Below are positions 1-7,600 of a DNA stretch of 10,119 nt, piece by piece. The notes under the pieces are model-generated. The model made no database searches and was not told where the DNA came from. It saw nothing but the letters and a program-made list of their open reading frames with translations. The stretch is taken from NCBI GenBank assembly GCA_028823075.1, contig JAPKCE010000045.1:1-10119 (forward strand), in the 5' to 3' direction. This DNA is from Myxococcota bacterium (GTDB taxonomy: Bacteria > Myxococcota > UBA4151). A program made the translations under genes and the position numbers. Position 1 is the first letter of the stretch, and every line of letters starts with the position of its first letter.

Positions 1-1105
1 TGATCACCAAGCGCCGTACTGTGTTTTCCAGTTGGCGTACGTTCCCCGGCCAGTTGTTTGCGCTCATTGCAGCAAGAACTTGGGCAGAAAAGCCGTCAAC
101 TCGGCGTCTAAATTCAGCGTTGGCTTCGGCAAGAAAATGCGTCGCCAAGATGGGTATATCGACTCGCCGTTGGCGCAAGGGTGGTAAGAGGACGGGAAAC
201 ACGTACAGCCGATGGAAAAGGTCCTCGCGAAAGCTCCCGGCGGCGACGCTGGCCTTAAGGGCTATATTGGTAGCTGCTACCACCCGAAAGTCGACATAAA
301 TCTCTTTGTCGGCACCTACTGGAGTAAAGCGCTTTTCTTGTAAAACACGCAGTAATTTTGCCTGTAAGTCCAGGGGCAGTTCACCAATTTCGTCGAGGAA
401 AATCGTGCCTCTATCAGCCTCTTTAAAGCGCCCTGTTCGGTTGCCAATGGCGCCAGTGAAGGCTCCTTTAATATGCCCAAAAAGTTCTGATTCAAGAAGG
501 TTAGCTGGGATGGCTGCGCAGTTAACGGCGACAAAGGCTTGCCCGGCGCGAGGGCTCATCGAATGAACTGCTTTGGCGACCAGTTCCTTTCCCGTCCCAG
601 ATTCGCCTAAGAGCAACACTTCGGCGCGCGTATCAGCGACCTGGGCGATTTGCGCCAAAGCCGCCTTCCAGATCGCCGCCTCGCCGATGATCGCTTGGTC
701 TTCGAAGGGATGTGGAGAGGTGGTTGCTTCGATCTCTTGAAGCTGCTCCGGGCGCAGCGAATTGAGCAACTCCGCTCGTCCGCTGGCGCTGGTTTCGCTG
801 GGAGAGAGCTTCATTAGACTCTCGACCATCGGCGTCAACACATCGGTTTCTAAAGGCTTTTCGATGATGCGAGCGCGCTCATAGGCGAGAATTTTTAAAC
901 TGATATCTTGGCCGAACCCGCCGCTTGCCATAATTACCGGGATGCCCCGGTCCTTTGCTTTTTCGAACAGTTCCATACCGTCGCCGTCACGCAGTTCGAG
1001 AGCAGAGATGATCAGATCGAAGTCCGAGTTTTCAAGGCAGCGTTTGGCGCCCGCCAAATTGGGGATTTGGGTCATGCGCGCGAGCCGCAGGGGGCGAAGC
1101 GCCAT
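1..1105 (-). CDS. NtrC-family sigma-54-dependent activator with degenerate receiver (partial, 3' end outside window)
   Basis: This protein would bind upstream of sigma-54 promoters and use ATP hydrolysis to remodel the polymerase into an open complex. From the ATG at 1105 the frame is open for 368 codons to the window edge. Residues about 1-95 match the later part of a response-regulator receiver. A AAA+ domain follows: Walker A GESGTGKE (167-174), the sigma-54 contact loop GAFTGA (214-219), Walker B ending FLDE (236-239), the arginine-finger stretch FREDLFHRL (292-300) and a sensor II region WPGNVRQLE (352-360). The C-terminal DNA-binding domain lies beyond the window. The receiver is abnormal. 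The phospho-acceptor position is Ala35 (SALELRDGDG where SDLxLPDGDG is usual), although Lys83 and Ser61 occupy their usual switch positions. No good ribosome-binding site precedes 1105. The conserved receiver start lies upstream, behind a TAG, so the true gene probably begins at 1156. The family is certain; the start and functional state are not. Confidence 0.85.
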   Translation of the reverse strand, partial: MALRPLRLARMTQIPNLAGAKRCLENSDFDLIISALELRDGDGMELFEKAKDRGIPVIMASGGFGQDISLKILAYERARIIEKPLETDVLTPMVESLMKLSPSETSASGRAELLNSLRPEQLQEIEATTSPHPFEDQAIIGEAAIWKAALAQIAQVADTRAEVLLLGESGTGKELVAKAVHSMSPRAGQAFVAVNCAAIPANLLESELFGHIKGAFTGAIGNRTGRFKEADRGTIFLDEIGELPLDLQAKLLRVLQEKRFTPVGADKEIYVDFRVVAATNIALKASVAAGSFREDLFHRLYVFPVLLPPLRQRRVDIPILATHFLAEANAEFRRRVDGFSAQVLAAMSANNWPGNVRQLENTVRRLVI

Positions 1106-1156
1106 ATCGATCAACGACAGCTATCGTCGGTCGCTGTAAACGGCCAGGATTTGCAA
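1106..1156 (-). pseudogene. 5' end of the activator gene, separated by an in-frame TAG
   Basis: Reading the activator's frame upstream gives a TTG start at 1154-1156, then MQILAVYSDRR, then TAG at 1121-1123, then LSLIDMALRPL running into the rest of the receiver. MQILAVYSD looks like the first beta strand of a receiver. If the TAG is read as one residue, the acidic-pair position falls 44 residues before Ala35. That is the spacing between Asp13 and Asp57 in CheY, so no indel is needed. A CAG (Gln) to TAG change would explain it. Alternatives are a sequencing error, stop-codon readthrough, or restart of translation at TTG 1114 or ATG 1105. The acidic pair itself is replaced by Tyr-Ser, so this receiver would be unusual even without the stop. 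Confidence 0.6.
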
Positions 1157-1163
1157 GCGAAGA

Positions 1164-1171
1164 TCCCCTTT
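1164..1171 (-). promoter_or_regulatory. Ribosome-binding site supporting the TTG start at 1156
   Basis: On the minus strand AAAGGGGA lies seven bases before TTG 1154-1156, a good Shine-Dalgarno match at normal spacing. The in-frame starts after the TAG (TTG 1114, ATG 1105, ATG 1075) have no comparable site. This supports the view that the ancestral gene started at 1156. Confidence 0.5.
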
Positions 1172-1259
1172 GCGATCGGGGTCTGTCAAAAATATGTCGC
1201 TATCACAAGCCTAGGGTTTACCACTACTCTATCAGTTTGAAAATACTTCAAATTTGACG

Positions 1260-2459
1260 TCAAGAGGCTGCCACCCAGCGATTGCGACCGGAATTCTTGG
1301 CGCTGTATAGAGCTTGGTCGGCGCGCTCGATGACCTGACCAGGCTTCTCTTTCGGCTGCAGTTCGGCAAGACCTAAACTGGTGGTAACCGAAACGGATTT
1401 TCCCTCGTAGATGACGGGGCGGCGTGCGATGGCTTGGCGCACACGTTCGGCGACACGCTGTCCGAGGATGAGTGAGCAGCCGGGAAGAACCAGAATGAAC
1501 TCTTCGCCGCCAAAGCGCGCAGCAAAATCGGAGCCGCGCATCTCGGCGCGCAGGCGTGCGGCTATCTCGACTAAAACAGCGTCACCGCCGCGATGGCCAT
1601 AATTGTCGTTGCACCGTTTGAAGTGGTCGATGTCGAGCATGACGACTGTAAGGGGCTCGCCGAGTTTATGGGAGCGCAGCGCAGCATCGGCCAGCATAGT
1701 GTCGAGAGCGCGACGGTTGGGAAGGCCGGTTAGCGTGTCGTTATGAGCTTCTTTTTCACGCTGTTTGAGCTTGGCTTCGAGACCGACGATGCGGTTTTGT
1801 GCTGTCTCCATTTCAGAATGAGCGGCTGAAATACGTTGTTTCATTTCGCCCATACGAGATGTTAAAGTACTGGCACGGGTGAGTAGCTTATCGCGGATAG
1901 CGACCGATAACTCGTCCGATTCACTGACTTCTTGAATCACTTCATTAATACCGTCGAGGTCTTGGCCGATCTGTTCACCGCCGCCTTGCAAAGCGGCAAT
2001 TTGACGCACCAGGCCTTCGAGGCTCAGCACTAATTCTTTACGGTCGGAGAGCGAGCGGCGAAGGCGTTCTTTAATTGCCGTCCCCACCTCGCGCAGTTGT
2101 CGCCCGAGAGCCTCGTCGGTGCTTTCGCCTGGCTTAGGTATAGCCGCCGAGGGGAACACTAGACTGCGATCGGCATGCATCGCAGTGCGCAGCGCGTCGA
2201 CCGCGGCGTCGAGGAGTATTTTTGTTCTGGCTTGAGCTTGCTGCGGGGGCTGAGACGAGAATTGGCCTGCCTCAAAATCCCCAACAAGTTCAGCCAAAAA
2301 CGCCAAAGCAGCTTCGTGACTAACGAGACCGCTTGCCTGAGCAATGCGCAGCTCAACGCCGGCGCGCGACGAACTGTCTTTCGGCATTCCGTTTGCAGCG
2401 ATGCGCAAGGCGACCACTGCGACTTCGTGCAGGGTGTCTGAAAATTGTGCAGAACTCAC
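1260..2459 (-). CDS. Diguanylate cyclase (GGDEF domain protein) with helical N-terminal region
   Basis: This enzyme would make cyclic di-GMP from two GTP. The C-terminal GGDEF domain covers about residues 235-399 of 399. It starts with DTLTGLPNRRAL (241-252) and has the metal-binding MLDIDHFK (274-281). The active-site loop is GGEEF (317-321), a fully catalytic form. RGSD (308-311) sits exactly five residues before it, which is the classic RxxD product-inhibition site. Residues 1-230 have no transmembrane segment or signal peptide. They look mostly helical, and about 195-236 is likely a coiled coil that would pair two GGDEF domains. I do not recognise a named sensor domain there. The start is GTG at 2457-2459, with AAGGA five bases upstream (2465-2469). 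The gene runs divergently from rep and lies upstream of the sigma-54 activator on the same strand. No EAL or HD-GYP domain is present, so I predict synthesis only. Confidence 0.93.
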   Translation of the reverse strand: MSSAQFSDTLHEVAVVALRIAANGMPKDSSSRAGVELRIAQASGLVSHEAALAFLAELVGDFEAGQFSSQPPQQAQARTKILLDAAVDALRTAMHADRSLVFPSAAIPKPGESTDEALGRQLREVGTAIKERLRRSLSDRKELVLSLEGLVRQIAALQGGGEQIGQDLDGINEVIQEVSESDELSVAIRDKLLTRASTLTSRMGEMKQRISAAHSEMETAQNRIVGLEAKLKQREKEAHNDTLTGLPNRRALDTMLADAALRSHKLGEPLTVVMLDIDHFKRCNDNYGHRGGDAVLVEIAARLRAEMRGSDFAARFGGEEFILVLPGCSLILGQRVAERVRQAIARRPVIYEGKSVSVTTSLGLAELQPKEKPGQVIERADQALYSAKNSGRNRWVAAS

Positions 2460-2595
2460 CGAAATCCTTGCTCCACTTAGCGCTCTTCAGGTCATGCATG
2501 CAGCCCGGGGGAGGCAGCGTCAAGCAGCGCTCGCGCAGCGCGCTGGAAGCGCTGCGCTGCACATGCTAGCCGGCGTCAACTTCGGCGGGGAATCG
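2460..2595. other. Divergent intergenic region between the diguanylate cyclase and rep
   Basis: These 136 bases must hold the 5' signals of two divergent transcription units. I see the ribosome-binding sites of both genes: AAGGA at 2465-2469 on the minus strand and GGCGGGG at 2584-2590 on the plus strand, each five bases from its start codon. A strong GC-rich hairpin lies at 2533-2557. No convincing pair of -35 and -10 boxes stands out on either strand. Confidence 0.6.
2533..2557. repeat. Perfect GC-rich inverted repeat (9-bp stem, 7-base loop)
   Basis: GCGCAGCGC at 2533-2541 is the exact reverse complement of GCGCTGCGC at 2549-2557, with loop GCTGGAA between them. A further GCAGCGC at 2524-2530 can pair with GCGCTGC at 2549-2555 or 2554-2560, so alternative folds exist. 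The hairpin would form in the rep mRNA leader, ending 38 bases before the start codon. No T-run follows on either strand, so it is not a standard intrinsic terminator. Confidence 0.6.
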
Positions 2596-4614
2596 ATGCA
2601 GTTAAACGCGCAGCAGCAGGCGGCGGTCGAACAGATTGATGGGCCGGTTTTGGTACTCGCCGGTGCTGGTTCGGGAAAAACTCGGGTTATTACCGAGCGA
2701 ATTCGTTACATGCTGCGCCAAAATATTCCCCCCGAGGCCATCCTGGCCCTCACCTTTACCAACAAAGCAGCGGCCGAGATGCGCCAGCGTTTGGGTAAAG
2801 CCAGCGAGGGGATGAGCCTAGGAACCTTCCACGGGCTTGGGCTACGGTTGGTGCGAGAGTTTCATCATCAACTCGGTCTGCCAGCTCAGGTCTCTATCCT
2901 CGACCAAAGCGAGCAGAATTCCTTATTGCGCCGCGTCTGCGCCAAAGTGCGCACTCATCTCGGGCGCCAGGTCGACCTCATCGCTAGCTTTTTAAGTTCG
3001 GCCCGTAACGAAGGACTGACTGCCAAAACCCTGCAAGAGAGCGAGGATGATGACCATTACGCCCTGGGCATGTTGATGGCGCGCTACAACGAAGAAAAAG
3101 CAGCCCTCGGCGCTGTCGACTTCGATGACCTTATCGAACTCCCTTTGATTCTGCTGCGTCAGCATCCTGATGTTTTGGAGACCCTGCGCGCTCGTTGGCG
3201 CTATACTTTAGTCGATGAGTACCAAGACACCAACACCATGCAGTTTCAATTCTTGGCGAGTTTGATGGGGTCTAGCGGTAACCTCTGTGTGGTCGGCGAT
3301 GACGATCAGAGCATCTACGGCTGGCGCGGTGCGGACCAGCGCAATATCTTGGATTTCGAGCATAAGTTTAAAGGCTGTAAAGCGATCTATCTCACCGCTA
3401 ATTACCGTTGTCGGTCGCCCATCCTCGACGCCGCCAATGCACTCATCGGTCATAATCGAATGCGTAAAGCCAAAGTGCTGACGGCTGCTCGCGGAGCTGG
3501 CGAAGCAGTGCGTTTGCAGGTTTTTTCGGACAATGAACTCGAGGCCGAGGTGGTGGTACGAGAAATTGCTCGTTTGCGACGAGCCAAAATCGACCTGGAT
3601 CAGATCGCCATTCTTATTAGGCGTAGCGCTCAGGCCCCCTTGTTCGAGGCTGAACTCGGGCGGCGAGAGCTTCCTTTTCGTCTCATTGGCGGTAAGCGAA
3701 CTGCCGATAAAAAGGCAGCACGCGACCTGTTTTCTTACATGCAGGTGGTCGCTTCGGACCGAAACGAGATCGCTTTTCGGCGCGCCATCACGACGCCGAC
3801 GCGCGGCATCGGCGCCACCACAATCGAGCGCCTCAGCGAACTCTCAAGGGCTAGCGGAATAGGCATCGCCTCTGTTGACGGCTCTGATGTGGAAAACATG
3901 CGCTCCCCGGCGCGTTTGGCGCTTGCTGAGTTTCAGGCTTCCATCGCCGTGGCTCGCAAGCAGCTTGGTCAGGGAAAAGGCCCCAAAGAGGTGTTTAGCG
4001 AACTGCTCGACAGCAACCATTATAGTGCCCGGCTCGGTGAAGAGATCAGCAACGAAAAGCTGCTGCATCGCCACCGTGACGACCTTGATCGGGTGCTAGA
4101 TATCTTACAAAAGAGTTGGTCCGATTCGGCTTTGGGCAAAAGTCCGGGGGCAAAAATTAACTCCTTTGTAAATCGCATGACGCTGGCCAGCTCTCGCGAT
4201 GAGAGCGATGATTCAGCAGGGCGCGTGACCTTGAGCACCATCCACGGTGTGAAAGGCTTGGAATTTGACCATGTCTGGGTCGTTGGAATCGAAGAGGGAT
4301 CACTTCCCAATCAGCGTAGTTTAGAATCGGGTGATATGGGTGAAATCGAAGAAGAGCGCCGCTTGCTCTACGTCGCCATCACCCGCGCTCGCGACCATCT
4401 CGTGCTGACTCGAAGTAACGAAGCTGTGCGCGGCGAGCGTCGTTCTCTTCGTTGTCCCTCGAGGTTTTTAACCGATCTCCAGGGCTGTGGCTTGGTTGAG
4501 GAGTTAATCGATGCGCCGCCGCGTCGTGACGAGGTTGAAGTGATCCAAGATAAAGCTGCTTTGATGGAGCGTTTGGCAAAACTCGGCGTGATCTTGCCGG
4601 ACGCAAGTTCATGA
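2596..4614 (+). CDS. rep: Rep-type ATP-dependent DNA helicase (UvrD/Rep superfamily 1)
   Basis: A 3'-5' single-strand DNA translocase and helicase of 672 residues, the size of E. coli Rep (673). The motifs are in order: MQLNAQQQAAV Q-motif region (1-11), Walker A AGAGSGKT (22-29), TFTNKAA (motif Ia), Walker B VDEYQD (206-211), motif III GDDDQSIYGWRGA (234-246), motif IV NYR (269-271), motif V TIHGVKGLEF (548-557) and motif VI ERRLLYVAITRAR (587-599). It ends soon after motif VI, like Rep, with no room for the Tudor-like C-terminal domain of UvrD/PcrA. Rep clears proteins and transcription complexes ahead of replication forks. The reading frame is open upstream to 2344 inside the cyclase gene, but family alignment starts at ATG 2596 and GGCGGGG lies five bases before it. 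The stop overlaps the mfd start as ATGA. UvrD/PcrA remains possible; the length and N-terminus favour Rep. Confidence 0.93.
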   Translation: MQLNAQQQAAVEQIDGPVLVLAGAGSGKTRVITERIRYMLRQNIPPEAILALTFTNKAAAEMRQRLGKASEGMSLGTFHGLGLRLVREFHHQLGLPAQVSILDQSEQNSLLRRVCAKVRTHLGRQVDLIASFLSSARNEGLTAKTLQESEDDDHYALGMLMARYNEEKAALGAVDFDDLIELPLILLRQHPDVLETLRARWRYTLVDEYQDTNTMQFQFLASLMGSSGNLCVVGDDDQSIYGWRGADQRNILDFEHKFKGCKAIYLTANYRCRSPILDAANALIGHNRMRKAKVLTAARGAGEAVRLQVFSDNELEAEVVVREIARLRRAKIDLDQIAILIRRSAQAPLFEAELGRRELPFRLIGGKRTADKKAARDLFSYMQVVASDRNEIAFRRAITTPTRGIGATTIERLSELSRASGIGIASVDGSDVENMRSPARLALAEFQASIAVARKQLGQGKGPKEVFSELLDSNHYSARLGEEISNEKLLHRHRDDLDRVLDILQKSWSDSALGKSPGAKINSFVNRMTLASSRDESDDSAGRVTLSTIHGVKGLEFDHVWVVGIEEGSLPNQRSLESGDMGEIEEERRLLYVAITRARDHLVLTRSNEAVRGERRSLRCPSRFLTDLQGCGLVEELIDAPPRRDEVEVIQDKAALMERLAKLGVILPDASS

Positions 4615-7600
4615 AGACCACCGAGTTTGGTGTGCCGCCCGCTGCATGGGCTATTCGTTGTCTTGAGTTGCTCGATTCGGCAGGCCCTCATCTGCTGGTT
4701 GTCGCCGAAGACCGGGATGTAGAAGAGCTCTGCGCCGATCTTCAAGCTTTGGCTCCGGAACGTCTGGTTCATGCCTTTCGCGACGATGAACAAAGCCCGT
4801 ATTCGCCGTTGACTCCCGACCCGCGTCGTTCTTGGTCGCGTTTGGGTTTGCTAGCCCGCCTAAGCATGGGCGACGAGGTTGATCTCATCGTCGCTTCTGC
4901 TGGAGCTATCGGCCGCAGCGTTCCGGACCTAGCCAGCGTCTCGGCGACCTCCTTGTTGCTCGCCCCCGGTGAACAGAGCGATAGAGAAGAACTCGTCAGC
5001 CATCTTGAGGCCGCTGGATACCATCATGTTCCCTTGGTCGAAGACCCGGGAACCGTGGCGCTACGCGGCTCGGTCGTGGATCTCTGGCCGCCGGGTGAAA
5101 AGCAGCCAGTGCGAGCGGATTTTTTTGGTGATGAACTGGAAAGTTTGCGTTTCTTTGATCCCGTTAGCCAGAGGCAGGGGCGCAATCTACAATTGTTGGT
5201 CGCCGCCCCGGCGCGAGCCTTTAGCGTGGGCCCAAGCATCGCTCGCGCTCAGCGCGCTGATTTGCTGGCCTTAAGCGATGAACTGCAGCTTCCATCGGCT
5301 ACCTTTATGGCCACCTGGCAGCGCCTCGAGGCGGGTATTCGGTACCCAGGTGTTGAAGCATTAGAACCGTTTTTACGGCCGGCGAGCAGCAATTTACTGA
5401 GTCTTTTACCGCGCTCCGGCAAGGTTGTATTTTGCGCTCCAGCGCGCCTCGAAGCGGCCCTGGCCGATTGCGACCGTTTGCTTCTTGAGGGCTTTGAAGC
5501 GCGCCGCGAGTCCGAGTTGGTCGCCCAACCTTCGGCGCATCGTTTGGATCGAGATGCGGTAATGGCTGCGCTCGCCGGTCGGCAGCGCATCGATCTCGAG
5601 AGCGCATCTCCTCCTGACGATGAACGCCCCCGTTTTGATGATCTTGATGATCTACAGCGCCAATTAGCCAGTGCGAGTCGCCGCTCGCTCTCCGAAAGCG
5701 CCGACCTTTTGTCGCCGCTGGTCGAAGTTATTCGCCATTGGAGGGAGCAGCATTTTACGCTGCTTATCCTCAGCGAAAATAAGCTTCGGCAAGAACGTTT
5801 AGCGGTGCAGCTTGGCGAGCGCCAGATGAACAGCCGAACCCTTCCCGGCCAAGCACCGGTCGGCGCCGGGCAGAGCCTGGACAATCTACGCGACCCGAAA
5901 GTCATGGCCTATCTAGCTCAGGGCTCGATTCATCGAGGCTGGGTCGACCGCAAACGCCTCTTGGTGGTTATGCCCGAGCGTTTGATCAGTGGTCGAAAAA
6001 AGAACGTACGAAGCCATCGGCCAACCCATTTTAACACGACGCTTTCGGAATTGTGTCCGGGTAAAAACGTCGTTCATTTGGATTTTGGTATTGGTCGTTA
6101 TGAGGGCATTGAGCGTCGCGTGATCGATGGCATCGAACATGATTTTATACGCGTTGATTTTCGTGATAACGATAAGGTTTTTGTGCCCGTGGCGCGCATT
6201 GGCGTGCTGCGTCCCTACGATGGAAGTGATCAGGCCAAACTCGATAAAATCGGCGGCAGTTCATGGCAAAAACGCTGTGCTCGAGTGCGCAAGGGGCTGT
6301 TGCAGATCGCCCATCGGCTTGTGGAAACTCAAGCGAAACGAGAGGCTTTTGAAACCCGGCCTTTGGCCGATGCCGGTGAGATGGCCCGTGGCTTTGAACA
6401 ACTCTTTCCTTTTGAGCCGACGCCTGACCAAGAGACGGCTTTCGAGGCTATCGCCGGCGACCTAGCGAGCCCGAAAGCGATGGACCGCCTACTCTGCGGC
6501 GATGTCGGCTTTGGTAAGACCGAGGTCGCCATGCGCGCCGCCTTCACCGCGGTCGCCGCGGGTCAACAAGTTGCCGTATTGGTGCCAACGACGGTACTTT
6601 GTCAGCAGCACCTCCGCAGCTTTCGGGAGCGCTTTGAGGCGGTTGGAGCGCGCGTCGCTGGGCTGAGCCGCTTGGTCGGGGCGGCGCAAACCAAAGAGGT
6701 TTTAAAGGACCTGGCGACGGGTAAAATCGATGTGGTCATCGGAACTCATAAGCTTCTCGGGCGGCAGGTCCAGTTTGCCTCACTCAGCCTGCTTATCGTC
6801 GATGAGGAGCAGCGCTTTGGCGTGCGCCATAAAGAGCGCATTAAAGAGCTTTGTGAGGGGGTTAACGTGCTGACAATGACCGCAACACCCATTCCAAGAA
6901 CCATGCAGCTTGCCATGCTTGGAGTTCGCAAGTTGAGCCTTATCGCCACGCCGCCGGCCGATCGCAGGGCAGTTCGCACTACCGTTTGTCGTTATGAGGA
7001 TGAATTGGTTCGCGAGGTGGTGCAGCGCGAGTTTGAGCGCGGTGGGCAGGTGTTTTTTCTGCATAATCGAGTGCAGGACCTCGACGCCGTTGCCGGGCAT
7101 TTGGCGCAAATTATTCCTGAAGCCCGCATCGCCATCGCTCACGGGCAGATGAGTGCCGAAGCTGCCGATTCGGCGATGATCGGCTTCATTCAAGGTCAAA
7201 CTAATCTCCTCGTCTGCACAACTATCATTGAATCCGGTTTGGACATTCCCAACGCAAACACCATTTTGATCCATCGTGCCGACCGTTTTGGTTTGGCCCA
7301 GCTGCATCAAATTCGCGGCCGCGTTGGGCGCCGCCGAGAGCGCGGTTATTGTTATCTTTTGTTGCGCCAAGACGAAGATCATTTGAGCGATAAAGCGCAA
7401 CAACGGCTTGAGGCTTTGCGGCGTTTTACCGAGTTAGGTTCAGGCATCCGCATTGCCCGCGAAGATCTCGACCTGCGCGGCGCTGGAAACCTAATCGGCT
7501 CGGATCAGAGCGGGCATATCGAAGCTATTGGTATCGACTTGTATTCGGAGTTGTTACGCGAAGCGATTGCAAGGGTTAAAGGCGGACAGATCAATAGTCT

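Noticed and set aside
1184..1189. TTGACA on the minus strand as a -35 box for the activator
   Set aside because: No acceptable -10 box lies 16-18 bases downstream, and that spacing would place the promoter over the ribosome-binding site.
21..1240. Several plus-strand frames (for example 21-299, 306-566, 908-1240)
   Set aside because: All lie opposite the sigma-54 activator and its leader, whose motifs are unmistakable on the minus strand.
1236..1252. Inverted repeat TTTGAA / TTCAAA between the cyclase and activator genes
   Set aside because: Only six AT-rich base pairs with no following T-run; too weak to call a terminator.
2344..2595. N-terminal extension of the rep frame
   Set aside because: It is antisense to the cyclase N-terminus, shows no family similarity, and includes the hairpin region. 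Family alignment and the ribosome-binding site support ATG 2596.
5249..5905. 218-codon minus-strand frame opposite mfd
   Set aside because: Arginine/serine-rich low-complexity translation with no family resemblance, lying entirely opposite conserved Mfd sequence; a codon-bias shadow.
6127..6465. Possible alternative-frame gene inside mfd
   Set aside because: It is nested in the polymerase-interacting and motor domains of Mfd, with no ribosome-binding site or recognisable product.
6780..7403. 207-codon minus-strand frame opposite the Mfd motor domain
   Set aside because: It overlaps the most conserved Mfd motifs in antisense, and its translation matches nothing I recognise.
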